A DNA stretch of 64,000 bases, from the NCBI GenBank assembly GCA_016195325.1, contig JACPZX010000007.1:1-64000 (forward strand). The letters run 5' to 3'. The DNA is from Acidobacteriota bacterium. Its GTDB lineage: Bacteria > Acidobacteriota > Polarisedimenticolia > JACPZX01. Shown here piece after piece: positions 12,077 through 19,865 of the stretch. Every line of letters begins with the position of its first letter. The stretch's first letter is position 1. The notes under the pieces were generated by a model. The model worked only from the letters and a program-made list of their open reading frames with translations, did not search any database and was not told where the DNA came from. A program made the translations under genes and the position numbers.

Positions 12077-12182
12077 GGCCTGAGGGACTCAGGCCCCGCC
12101 TTCGAAGGCCCCTCACCCGAGGCTGACGCCCGCTCGACACGCCGGCCGCCTCGAGCGGGGCGTTCGAGCATGGAGCGTCAGC
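12077..12182 (+). promoter_or_regulatory. Structured leader before the acyl-CoA dehydrogenase gene
   Basis: The RNA can fold several ways. GGCCTGA (12077-12083) pairs with TCAGGCC (12089-12095) around a 5-nt loop. GCCTTCGAAGGC (12098-12109) is self-complementary. GCTGACGC (12122-12129) pairs perfectly with GCGTCAGC (12175-12182), enclosing CGCTCGA/TCGAGCG (12131-12137 and 12151-12157). The last long-range helix ends 1 nt before the start codon and would bury most of the spacing after GGAG (12172-12175). That is the geometry of a translation-controlling leader. I could not match it to a known riboswitch class. Confidence 0.4.
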
Positions 12183-12183
12183 G

Positions 12184-13317
12184 ATGCCGCAGCCCAATCC
12201 CGCAGTTCAGAAGCAGGTCGACGTCCTCGCGGCCGACGTCGTGGCGAAGCACGCCGAGGCCGTCGATCGCACCGCCGCCTTCCCGAAAGCGTCCATGGAT
12301 GCGCTCGCCGCCGGCGGGCTGATGGGTCTCGTCAGCGCCCGCGAAGTCGGCGGGATGGGGCTGACGGTGGGCGCCGCGGCGCTCGCCGTCGAGCGCATCG
12401 CCCGCGAGTGCGGGTCGACGGCGATGGTCCTCGCGATGCACTACGCGGGGACGGCGGTCATCGAGAAGCACGGCCCCGACGACGTTCGCCGGGCCATCGC
12501 CTCGGGGCGGCACCTCAGCACGCTCGCCTTCTCCGAATCGGGATCGCGCAGCCACTTCTGGGCGCCCACGAGCACCGCGACGCGGGCCGCGGCCGGCCGG
12601 GTCATCCTCAACGCCCAGAAGAGCTGGATCACCTCCGCCGGGAGCGCGACGGCCTACGTCTGGTCGAGCCGGCCGGTGGCGGCGGAGGGGGCGAGCACGC
12701 TCTGGCTCGTCCCTTCGAACTGGAACGGGATCCGCATGCCGGCGCCCTACGACGGGCTGGGATTGCGGGGAAACGACTCGCGCGCGGTGACGGCGGAGGG
12801 CGTCGTCGTTCCGGAGGCGTCGCGCCTCGGGGGTGACGGCGAGGGGTTCGCGATCATGATGCAGACCGTCCTCCCCGCCTTCAATCTGATGAACGCGGCC
12901 TTCTCCGTGGGGCTGATGGAAGCCGCGGTGGCACGGACGGCGGGCCATGCCGCCGGCAGCCGCTACGCCCACATCGACTCGTCGCTCGCCGATCTCCCGA
13001 CGATCCGGGCCTACGTCGCGCGCATGCGGGTGCGGACCGACATGGCCCGCGCGCTCCTCCTCGACTCCATCGACGCGGTCGAGTCGGGACGCGAGGACGC
13101 GATGCTGCGTGTCCTCGAGTGCAAGGCGGCCGCGGCCGAGACGGCGCTCGAGGTGCTCGGCACGGCGATGCGCGTCTGCGGCGGGGCGGCCTACCGGAGG
13201 GACGTCGCCGTCGAGCGGTACTTCCGCGACGCGCAGGCCGCGAGCGTCATGGCGCCGACCACCGACCAGCTCTACGACTTCATCGGCAAGGCCGCGTGCG
13301 GCCTGCCGCTGTTCTGA
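12184..13317 (+). CDS. Acyl-CoA dehydrogenase family flavoprotein
   Basis: The 377-residue protein shows the acyl-CoA dehydrogenase layout: a helical N-terminal domain with GGMGLTVGAAALAVERIAREC, the FAD-binding middle strand region (LAFSESGSRSH, then AQKSWITSAGSA), and a C-terminal four-helix bundle ending in VCGGAAYRRDVAVERYFRDAQ. Start ATG 12184 has GGAG 8 nt upstream. Besides fatty-acid oxidation, this fold includes monooxygenases of organosulfur use (SfnB/DszC-like) and of natural-product pathways. The gene lies 11 bp before the PhnD-like gene in a three-gene operon with a di-iron protein, which favours a dedicated oxidative role over beta-oxidation. That role is inference; the substrate cannot be read from sequence. 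Confidence 0.85.
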   Translation: MPQPNPAVQKQVDVLAADVVAKHAEAVDRTAAFPKASMDALAAGGLMGLVSAREVGGMGLTVGAAALAVERIARECGSTAMVLAMHYAGTAVIEKHGPDDVRRAIASGRHLSTLAFSESGSRSHFWAPTSTATRAAAGRVILNAQKSWITSAGSATAYVWSSRPVAAEGASTLWLVPSNWNGIRMPAPYDGLGLRGNDSRAVTAEGVVVPEASRLGGDGEGFAIMMQTVLPAFNLMNAAFSVGLMEAAVARTAGHAAGSRYAHIDSSLADLPTIRAYVARMRVRTDMARALLLDSIDAVESGREDAMLRVLECKAAAAETALEVLGTAMRVCGGAAYRRDVAVERYFRDAQAASVMAPTTDQLYDFIGKAACGLPLF

Positions 13318-13328
13318 CGGGCGCGCGC

Positions 13329-14171
13329 ATGAAGACCCTGATCCTCGGCGCCGTCGCGTACGATCCCAAGGTCGTCACGATCTGGGAGGGATTCAAGTCC
13401 TGGTTCCTCGATCGGGATCTGCCGTTCGATTTCGTCCTCTACTCGAACTACGAGCGGCAGGTCGAGGGGCTCCTCTCGGGCGAGGTCCAGGTCGCGTGGA
13501 ACTCGCCGCTGGCCTGGATCGAGGCGGAGCGTGCCTCCTTGCGCGTCTCGAGGAGGGCGAGCGCATTGGCGATGCGCGACACCGATCGCGACCTGACCTC
13601 GATCGTCGTCGTGAAGGCCGGCTCGAAGATCCGGTCGCTCGGGGACCTCGCCGGCAAGTCGGTGGCGGTCGGTGCGTCGGACTCGCCGCAGGCGACGCTC
13701 ATCCCTCTTCTCCTGATCGCGGAAGCCGGCCCGCGCCCCGAACGGGACTTCCGCCTCGAGAGGCACGACGTGCTCGTCGGAAAGCACGGCGATCACGTCG
13801 GCGGGGAACGCGACGCGGCGCGCGCGCTGATGGCGGGGCGCGCGGACGCGGCGTGTCTCCTCGACGCCAACCTTCTCGCCTTTGCGCAGGAAGGGACGCT
13901 GCCGCCGGGCTCGACGCGCGTTCTCGCTCAGACCCCGCCCTTCGACCACTGCAACTTCACGGTCCTGGACGAGGCGCCGGCCGATCTCGTCCGGCGGTTC
14001 GTGGATCTCCTGCTCGGCATGACGTACGAGGACCCGGCGGTGAGGCCGCTTCTCGATCTCGAGGGGTTGAAGCGTTGGCTTCCGGGGCGCGTCGAGGGGT
14101 ACGCCCAGCTCAACCGTGCGGTCGACGCCTTCGGGACGCTCGAGGGATGGATCGCCCGGATGGCGCCGTGA
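13329..14171 (+). CDS. PhnD/SsuA-type substrate-binding-fold protein without signal peptide
   Basis: The 280-residue protein has the periplasmic-binding fold of the phosphonate-binding (PhnD) type: opening strand LILGAVAYDPKVVTIW, then GLLSGEVQVAWNSPLAWIEA, the hinge IRSLGDLAGKSVAVGASDS, and a second-lobe strand RADAACLLDANLLAF. Normal transporter binding proteins carry a lipoprotein or Sec signal; this one starts directly at the first strand and looks cytoplasmic. No permease or ATPase gene is nearby. It overlaps the next gene by 4 nt. A cytosolic ligand sensor or substrate-delivery protein for the neighbouring oxidative enzymes is plausible. THI5-like enzymes of this fold are an alternative. 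Confidence 0.75.
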   Translation: MKTLILGAVAYDPKVVTIWEGFKSWFLDRDLPFDFVLYSNYERQVEGLLSGEVQVAWNSPLAWIEAERASLRVSRRASALAMRDTDRDLTSIVVVKAGSKIRSLGDLAGKSVAVGASDSPQATLIPLLLIAEAGPRPERDFRLERHDVLVGKHGDHVGGERDAARALMAGRADAACLLDANLLAFAQEGTLPPGSTRVLAQTPPFDHCNFTVLDEAPADLVRRFVDLLLGMTYEDPAVRPLLDLEGLKRWLPGRVEGYAQLNRAVDAFGTLEGWIARMAP

Positions 14172-15394
14172 GCGTGACGAGGCCCCGGATCGACCTGGGA
14201 GATCTCGGCCTCGATCGCGGCGGGCACCTGCTTCTGAAGCGGGGGCTTCGCGACATCCCCGTGGGCGACCGTCTCGAGGTGGCCGGCCGCAGCCCGGAGC
14301 TCGCCGTGCACCTGCGCGGGTGGTGCCGCGCGCGCGGTCACGAGCTCGAGGTCGTCGCCCCCGGCGAAGGGGCTCCGCCGGGCTCGATCGTGGCGATCGT
14401 CACGCGCGGTGGGGCGGAGGTCGGTAGGTGGAGCGGGGCGGAGACGGCGGGCTCTCCCGACCCGGCGGCGGCCGGGGCCGTCGTCGATCATCCTTCGCCC
14501 CGCTGGGGGCTCGCGGCCCGCGGCGCACGCGTCGAGCAGGGGAGCCCCGCCTTCGAGTTTCCGCTCAATCTGAAAGACTCCGTCTGGGCGGACGAGGCCG
14601 CCTCGCTCTACGCGCAGGCCGCCGCCGCGCAGTGGGATCCGGCGACGGCCATCGACTGGAGCGCGCCGATCACCCACCCCGAGGAGATCGAGGAGGCGGT
14701 CGTCCAGGTGATGACCTACCTCATCGAGAACGAGATGGCGGCTCTGATCATCCCGGCCTCGTTCCTCGCGAAAGTCCACCCGCACTTTCGTGAGGTGGTC
14801 CAGCTGCTCGCGATCCAGGCGGCCGACGAAGCCCGCCACGTCGAGGTCTTCACCCGCCGCGCGCTTCTCGTGCGAAAGGAGTTGGGCCTCTCGACGGCCG
14901 GGGGCCAGGCCTCGCTCAAGACTCTGATCGAGGAGAGTGACTTTGCCCTCGCATCGTTCCTGCTCTCGGTGCTGGGAGAGGGCTCGTTCCTCTCACTCCT
15001 GAGGTTTCTCGACGCCCACGGACCCGATCCGGTGACGCGCCGGGTGTCGCGCCTCGCGGCGCAGGACGAGGCCCGTCACGTCGCGTTCGGTCTCGCGCAC
15101 CTCCAGCGCCAGGTCGTCCGTGAGCCGGGGTTGCGCCCGCGTCTTGCCGCCGCCGTCGTGAGGCGGCACGACGCGCTGCGGCACACGGCCGGCCTCAACG
15201 AGGAGGTCTTCGACGCGCTCGTGGTGCTGGCCGCCGGATCGTGGGAGCCCGAAGACCTCGCCGCCGGATTCGACCGCGTCCTCGGGCTTCAGAGCGACAT
15301 GGACACCGGCCGCCGGCGCCGCCTCGAGCGGCTCGGCTTCACGTCGGTCGAGGCCAAGTCGCTCTCCGCGCTCCACACGCGGAATCTCATGTAG
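14168..15394 (+). CDS. Fusion of a TusA-like domain with a ferritin-like di-iron domain
   Basis: The 408-residue protein starts at GTG 14168, overlapping the previous stop. Residues about 25-65 match the TusA/SirA pattern (RDIPVGDRLEVAGRSPELAV, then WCRARGHELEV), but the N-terminal Cys-Pro of true TusA sulfur carriers is absent. The only Cys in this part is Cys53. Residues about 170-310 form a four-helix di-iron site with the full ligand set: Glu187 or Glu189, Glu221/His224 (DEARH), Glu271 and Glu301/His304 (DEARH). Such sites serve in ferritin-like oxygenases and N-oxygenases. The fusion suggests an oxidase or oxygenase acting on a substrate held by, or sensed through, the TusA-like domain. 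Confidence 0.75.
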   Translation: MSVTRPRIDLGDLGLDRGGHLLLKRGLRDIPVGDRLEVAGRSPELAVHLRGWCRARGHELEVVAPGEGAPPGSIVAIVTRGGAEVGRWSGAETAGSPDPAAAGAVVDHPSPRWGLAARGARVEQGSPAFEFPLNLKDSVWADEAASLYAQAAAAQWDPATAIDWSAPITHPEEIEEAVVQVMTYLIENEMAALIIPASFLAKVHPHFREVVQLLAIQAADEARHVEVFTRRALLVRKELGLSTAGGQASLKTLIEESDFALASFLLSVLGEGSFLSLLRFLDAHGPDPVTRRVSRLAAQDEARHVAFGLAHLQRQVVREPGLRPRLAAAVVRRHDALRHTAGLNEEVFDALVVLAAGSWEPEDLAAGFDRVLGLQSDMDTGRRRRLERLGFTSVEAKSLSALHTRNLM

Positions 15395-15715
15395 GGCGCC
15401 CCGCCGTCACCTCCGGCTTTGATCAGTTTGGTCTCCAGAGTCCTCGCCAGCTCATCGCGCGGCAGCGGATGAGCGATCGGGCGCGCGGACGTTCCTCCCC
15501 GGGTGAGTGACTCCACCGCGTGTCATCTCTGAGAATTGCAATATAGGCACTGGAATAGCATGATGGTGGAGCTCACTATCGTTGGGGCGCTGCGGACCCC
15601 GGGACGATCACGATCGCGATGACGCACGCGGTAACGGCCGTACGGTGGAGCCATAGGATGACATCCAGGCTGCTTCCTTGGTTCGGGATCCGCCGCGGTC
15701 ACGGAGGATGTCGCG
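15395..15715. other. Intergenic region before the hybrid histidine kinase
   Basis: 321 bp without a convincing gene. It contains the sigma54-like site listed separately and the ribosome site GGAGG (15703-15707) 8 nt before the kinase start. No clear terminator for the upstream operon is visible. Confidence 0.6.
15546..15559 (+). promoter_or_regulatory. Sigma54-like -24/-12 element
   Basis: GGCAC (15546-15550), five bases, then TAGC (15556-15559) keeps the invariant GG and GC dinucleotides with the correct 12-nt offset. TA replaces the usual TT. No enhancer-binding-protein gene is in the window. Confidence 0.3.
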
Positions 15716-17470
15716 ATGTTCGAGTTCCTTCGAAACATCTTCAACGCCGATTTCGTGCCCCACGGGCACTGTTACTTCTGGCAGCCGTCGATCGTCTGGC
15801 TTCACGTCCTCTCCGATAGCCTGATCGCGCTCTCCTACTATTCCATCCCGGTCGCGCTCATCTACTTCGTGCGCAAGAGGCGCGATCTCGCTTTCCCGTG
15901 GATCTTCGTGATGTTCGGCGTGTTCATCCTTGGCTGTGGCACGACGCACGTCATGGAGGTGATTACCGTCTGGAACCCCGTCTACCGACTCTCGGGAGTG
16001 ATCAAGCTGCTGACCGGAGTCGTGTCGATGGCGACAGGCCTGGCCCTCATTCCGCTCTTGCCCCGCGCGCTGAAGCTGCCGAGCCCCGGTCAGCTCGCCG
16101 TCGTCAATCGCGACCTCGAAAGAGAAATCGGCGAGCGCCGGCGCGCCGAAGCTGCTCTTCAGAGCGCGAAGGAAGCGCTCGAGAGTGAAGTCGCGGGGCG
16201 GACCGCCGAGCTCTCGTTCGCGAACGTCGAGCTCAAGCGGGAAATCGCGGAACGCGAGCGCGCGCAGGCGGATCGCCTGAAGATGGAAGAACGAACCTGG
16301 CACTCGCAGAAGCTCGAGAGCCTGGGAGTGCTCGCGGGCGGAGTCGCGCACGACTTCAACAACCTTCTCGTCGTCATCCTCGGGAACGCCGAGCTCGCCG
16401 TCGCGGATCTTCCGGACTCCTCGCCGGTGAGGTCGCGTCTGCACCAAATCGAGATCGCCGCGAGCCGGGCGGCGGACCTGACAAACCAGATGCTCGCGTA
16501 CACCGGCAAGGGACGCTTCGTCGCGGAGCCGATCGATCTGTCGAGCCTCGTCGCCGAGATGACGCACCTGTTGGAATCCGTCGTGACCAAGAAGGCCGAG
16601 CTTCGGTGCCACCTCGCCGCGCGCTTGCCCGCCGTGATGGGAGATCCGGGCCAGCTCCGACAGATCGTGATGAACCTGATCACGAACGCCTCCGACGCGA
16701 TCCGCGACGGGATAGGGACGATCACGGTCACGACGGGCGCCGCGGATCTCGACGCGAGGGACTTGAGCGAAGCCCTGCTCGGGGAAGGGCTCGATGCGGG
16801 ACGCTACGTGTTCGTCGAAGTCGCCGACACGGGTTGCGGGATGGACGAGGTGACGCGCGCGAGGATTTTCGACCCCTTCTTCTCCACGAAATTCACGGGC
16901 CGCGGGCTGGGGCTCGCCGCGACGCACGGCATCGTGCGCGGCCACCTTGGCGCGATCGCCCTGCGGAGCGCGCCCGGGCAAGGGACGAACTTCAAGGTGT
17001 TCCTGCCGGCAACGGCCGGCGCGCGCGAAGCCGGCGATGTCGTGCCGAATCAGACGGTGCGACCCGCCCCCGTCCTCGGGCCGAAAGAAAGCGGTACGAT
17101 CCTCGTCGTGGACGACGAGGAGGGCGTACGAGCCGTCGCGGAATCCATTCTCCGCAGCATGGGCTTTGATGTCCTGCTCGCCGAGGACGGCCGGAAGGGG
17201 CTGGATGTCTTCGGAGATCACCGGGACGTGATCGACCTCGTCATCCTCGACCTCACCATGCCGGAGATGGACGGTGAGGAAGTGCTCAAGGAGATCCATC
17301 GCGTGAGTCCCGAGGCGCGCGTCGTCCTCTCGAGCGGCTATTCAGAGACGGACGTCATCAAGCGCTTCGCCGGCAAGGGGATCGCCGGGTTCATCCAGAA
17401 GCCCTACCGCGTCGAGAGTTTTCTGGAAACCTTGCGCGCCGCGATGCGGGGGCCGTCCCGATCGCGATGA
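15716..17470 (+). CDS. Hybrid histidine kinase with ethylene-receptor-type membrane domain
   Basis: The 584-residue protein begins with three membrane helices (residues about 28-115) that match the sensor of plant ethylene receptors such as ETR1. LSDSLIALSYYSIP carries the conserved Asp (Asp34). ILGCGTTHVMEV carries the Cys-x-x-x-His pair (Cys74, His78) that binds copper in ETR1 (Cys65/His69). A coiled coil (130-190), a HisKA domain with phospho-acceptor His212 (GGVAHDFNNLL), an HATPase domain (NLITNASDA, DTGCGM, GRGLGLAATHG) and a receiver domain with Asp512 (VILDLTMPEMDG) follow. Copper and ethylene binding are inferred from the residues. Bacterial relatives may sense other small molecules or light. 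It is monocistronic. Confidence 0.85.
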   Translation: MFEFLRNIFNADFVPHGHCYFWQPSIVWLHVLSDSLIALSYYSIPVALIYFVRKRRDLAFPWIFVMFGVFILGCGTTHVMEVITVWNPVYRLSGVIKLLTGVVSMATGLALIPLLPRALKLPSPGQLAVVNRDLEREIGERRRAEAALQSAKEALESEVAGRTAELSFANVELKREIAERERAQADRLKMEERTWHSQKLESLGVLAGGVAHDFNNLLVVILGNAELAVADLPDSSPVRSRLHQIEIAASRAADLTNQMLAYTGKGRFVAEPIDLSSLVAEMTHLLESVVTKKAELRCHLAARLPAVMGDPGQLRQIVMNLITNASDAIRDGIGTITVTTGAADLDARDLSEALLGEGLDAGRYVFVEVADTGCGMDEVTRARIFDPFFSTKFTGRGLGLAATHGIVRGHLGAIALRSAPGQGTNFKVFLPATAGAREAGDVVPNQTVRPAPVLGPKESGTILVVDDEEGVRAVAESILRSMGFDVLLAEDGRKGLDVFGDHRDVIDLVILDLTMPEMDGEEVLKEIHRVSPEARVVLSSGYSETDVIKRFAGKGIAGFIQKPYRVESFLETLRAAMRGPSRSR

Positions 17471-17509
17471 CCCGGGCTCATGGCGCCGGAGATCCCTCGC
17501 GAGCCGGCG

Positions 17510-18604
17510 TCAGCCCGCGCGGGACGGGGATGGTCGGCTGGCCGCGTGCGTCTCAACGTGTCCACATCCTGTCACGAGCGGCATGACTTCGGCGCTGAAC
17601 CTTTCCATCTCGTCGGCCTGCGGGCTGAACTGCAGCAGCACCAGGTCCACGCCCGACGCCTCGAACTCGAGGAGGCGCGTCGCGATGCGCTCCGGAGTCC
17701 CGATGAGCCCGCTCCTGAGGCCGCGATTGGAGACCGAATAGTCCTCGAGGCTCACGCGCTGCTCGAGCTGCGTGCCGGCGAGCCACTGCTCGTAATTGGC
17801 GTACCCGGCCGCCGAGGCCCTGACATCCGTGATGCGCGAAAGCTCCTTCCGCGCCGACGCGTCGCTCCCCCGGCACACGACGTACCCGGCGACTCCGAAT
17901 GTCAGCGGCGGAGCCTCCGGGAGGAGCGTTTGGCGCCGGCGCCGCATGTCCTCGATTTTCTCACGCACCCTGTCCGGCGCGTCGCCGTGCATCAGGTAGG
18001 CGTCGGCTTCTCTCGCGATGAGATTCTTCGCCGCCTGAGACTCCCCGCCCGCGTAGATCGTCGGCCACGGCCGCCGCACCGGTTTGGGCGAAAGGATAGC
18101 GTCGTCGATGTGGTAGAGCCGACCCTGGTGGTGGAAGCGCTCGCGCGTCCACAGCCCCTTCACCACGGTCACCCATTCCTCCGTGCGCGCGTAGCGGTCG
18201 TCGTGGACGTCGAAGGGAACGCCGTACTGCGTCGCCTCGTCCTTCCACCAGGACGAGACGACGTTGATGGAGAGGCGTCCTCCCGAAATCCTGTCGATGT
18301 TCGCCGCCTGCTTCGCCAGAAGGGCCGGATGGTGAAACGTCGGCCGCACGGCCGCCATGATCTCGAGACGCCGCGTCACCGCCGCGAGCGCCGCCGCCGT
18401 GCTCCACGCGTCGAGGGACGGCGCTTCGGGCCCCTTGATGTCGTTCAGGTTTAGCTCGGCGATCAGCGTCAGGTCGAACCCGAGCTCCTCGCTGCGCACG
18501 GCGAGGTCGCGCACGTACTCCCACGTCGCCGGCATCCCCTCGTCCTCGACGTTGCGCAGCCATCCCCCGAAGACGGGAAGCCAGTACCCGAACCGGAGGC
18601 TCAC
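17510..18604 (-). CDS. LLM-class flavin-dependent monooxygenase (SsuD/SfnG-like)
   Basis: The 364-residue TIM-barrel protein starts at GTG 18604, overlapping the ATP-grasp stop by 4 nt. Typical luciferase-like elements are present: RFGYWLPVFGGWLR, EELGFDLTLIAELN, RRLEIMAAVRPTFHHPALLA, and ISGGRLSINVVSSWWKDE before DRYARTEEWVTVVKGLW. Among LLM proteins it most resembles the FMNH2-dependent alkanesulfonate and dimethylsulfone monooxygenases that release sulfite from organosulfur compounds. No flavin reductase is adjacent. Position in an operon with a cysteine-codon leader strongly supports a sulfur-scavenging role. The exact substrate is unknown. Confidence 0.85.
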   Translation of the reverse strand: MSLRFGYWLPVFGGWLRNVEDEGMPATWEYVRDLAVRSEELGFDLTLIAELNLNDIKGPEAPSLDAWSTAAALAAVTRRLEIMAAVRPTFHHPALLAKQAANIDRISGGRLSINVVSSWWKDEATQYGVPFDVHDDRYARTEEWVTVVKGLWTRERFHHQGRLYHIDDAILSPKPVRRPWPTIYAGGESQAAKNLIAREADAYLMHGDAPDRVREKIEDMRRRRQTLLPEAPPLTFGVAGYVVCRGSDASARKELSRITDVRASAAGYANYEQWLAGTQLEQRVSLEDYSVSNRGLRSGLIGTPERIATRLLEFEASGVDLVLLQFSPQADEMERFSAEVMPLVTGCGHVETHAASRPSPSRAG

Positions 18605-19614
18605 GGGTGCCTCCCCGCCGAGACGCGTTCCGCGCCGGGGCCCGCCGCGACGCCGGCGCGTGCGAGGAGCGCGTCCACGAGGCGCGACGTCGGATCGAAC
18701 CCGACGACGCGCACCGGGTCCGCGACGAAGTTGGAGAGGGCGTTGACGTCGTAGAAGTAGAACATGCCGTCTCTCTCGCTCTCGAGATACTCGATCCCTC
18801 CGACGTCGAGCCGGGCTTCTCGCGCGATCGTGAGGGCCCCTTCGACGAGCCACGGCGGAGGGGCGAAGCGCTCGACCGTCAGCCCGGCCTTCTCTGCGCC
18901 CACCGGGCAGGCCGCGCTTTCGAGGCTGGAGCCGTCGACGGTCTTGCAGATGTCCGCCGGGCAGAGATCGAACCCCGCGTTCTCCCCCATGTGGACGCGG
19001 ATCGCGTACAGAAAGTCCTCCTCGAGCGTCTCGATGCGCACGATGCTCGAGTTCCGGGGCCTGTGGTACTCCTGGAGGAGCAGGACGCCGTCGATGCCCG
19101 GGAAAATGGATCCGTCATCCGCGGCCCGGGCCAGATCGTCCGGGCGGTCGAACCGGACGATGCCGGCGCCGCTCCCTCCGATGTTTGGCTTCACAACGAG
19201 CGGAAATTCCAGCTCCCGGGCCGCCTCCGCGAGACCCCCAACGTGGTTCACGACCCTCGTGCGCGGCACCGGAAGCCCGAGGCGCGCGAGGAGCGACACC
19301 TGGAGCGCCTTGCTCGTTTCGAGGACGAACGCGTCGTACCCGTTGAAGCAGGGAACGCCGAGCCCCTGCAGGTGCCCGAGGAGATCCCGGGTGTGGAAGA
19401 TCGCCCCGGGCCTGCCGCGCTTCCACGCGGACGGGCTCATACGATTGAAGAAGAGGGAAATCTCGGCGACCGGGCCGGGGGACGCGGGGTCGAAGTGATG
19501 CTTGCCGGCGTCGATCTTCCGGAAGGCGATTCCGCGGCGTTCCAGCTCCTGGAACAGCGGGCGGAACCAGTCGGGGTGCTCGAAGTACACAACGAGAGGG
19601 AGCGCTGGCGTCAT
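18601..19614 (-). CDS. ATP-grasp family protein (RimK-like)
   Basis: This 337-residue protein starts at ATG 19614 with GGAGGA 7 nt upstream. ATP-grasp features include the pre-ATP helix TSKALQVSLLARLGLPVPRT, LEFPLVVKPNIGGSGAGI (ATP-binding Lys and glycine-rich loop), the adenine-strand segment LLLQEYHRP, and a metal-binding end FYFYDVNALSNF in place of the usual E-x-N. Such enzymes ligate a carboxylate to an amine or thiol, as in RimK and glutathione synthetases. It is the first gene of a two-gene operon with the flavin monooxygenase, under the cysteine attenuator. The peptide or thiol product is unknown. Confidence 0.75.
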   Translation of the reverse strand: MTPALPLVVYFEHPDWFRPLFQELERRGIAFRKIDAGKHHFDPASPGPVAEISLFFNRMSPSAWKRGRPGAIFHTRDLLGHLQGLGVPCFNGYDAFVLETSKALQVSLLARLGLPVPRTRVVNHVGGLAEAARELEFPLVVKPNIGGSGAGIVRFDRPDDLARAADDGSIFPGIDGVLLLQEYHRPRNSSIVRIETLEEDFLYAIRVHMGENAGFDLCPADICKTVDGSSLESAACPVGAEKAGLTVERFAPPPWLVEGALTIAREARLDVGGIEYLESERDGMFYFYDVNALSNFVADPVRVVGFDPTSRLVDALLARAGVAAGPGAERVSAGRHP

Positions 19615-19657
19615 CGGATGGTCCTCCGAAATGCCCGGCGTCCCCGAATCAGGCAAC

Positions 19658-19694
19658 AAAAAAACCCGCCTCCGGGAGCGCCGTCAGCGGGTTT
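19658..19694 (-). terminator. Intrinsic terminator inside the ATP-grasp leader (attenuator)
   Basis: On the minus strand AAACCCGC (19694-19687) pairs with GCGGGTTT (19669-19662), followed by a run of seven T (19664-19658). It lies between the leader peptide stop and the ATP-grasp start. TCCCGGA in its loop (19677-19671) can instead pair with TCCGGGA (19737-19731) at the end of the leader peptide, giving an alternative, antiterminating fold. Confidence 0.85.
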
Positions 19695-19726
19695 GAAATT
19701 CTCTGGGAGTCGATCAGCTCAGTGGG

Positions 19727-19813
19727 TCAGTCCCGGATTCCTCCATCCCCGCTCACGCAGGGACAACAACAGGTCGACGAGATCGCCGGTCGAAGGTGGG
19801 AGGCTCGTTGCAT
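19727..19813 (-). CDS. Cysteine-rich leader peptide (28 residues)
   Basis: A 29-codon frame from ATG 19813 to TGA 19729-19727 encodes a peptide with the cluster Cys-Cys-Cys-Pro-Cys at residues 15-19 (codons 19771-19757: TGT TGT TGT CCC TGC). Four Cys in five residues is far beyond chance, and nothing else about the peptide suggests function. It lies between a promoter and an intrinsic terminator ahead of a sulfur-type operon, so it is best read as an attenuation leader that senses charged tRNA-Cys. The ATG is only 6 nt beyond the -10 box, so translation is probably leaderless. Confidence 0.8.
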   Translation of the reverse strand: MQRASHLRPAISSTCCCPCVSGDGGIRD

Positions 19814-19819
19814 GGCGGG

Positions 19820-19848
19820 AATCTACGCCGATCTCGTGTCGACGTCAA
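19820..19848 (-). promoter_or_regulatory. Promoter of the cysteine-leader / ATP-grasp / monooxygenase operon
   Basis: TTGACG (19848-19843) and TAGATT (19825-19820) are separated by exactly 17 bp. The predicted transcript start falls at or next to the leader peptide ATG. The promoter lies just beyond the stop of the upstream VPS10-like gene. Confidence 0.75.
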
Positions 19849-19865
19849 CGAAAGTTTGGCCGGGT

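Noticed and set aside
12001-12182. SAM-type riboswitch
   Set aside because: The region starts with a GGTCGCGAG resembling SAM-IV elements, but the core CCGGCAACC-type segments and pseudoknot could not be found.
15536-15561. Sigma70 promoter TTGCAA / TAGCAT
   Set aside because: The spacer is only 14 bp.
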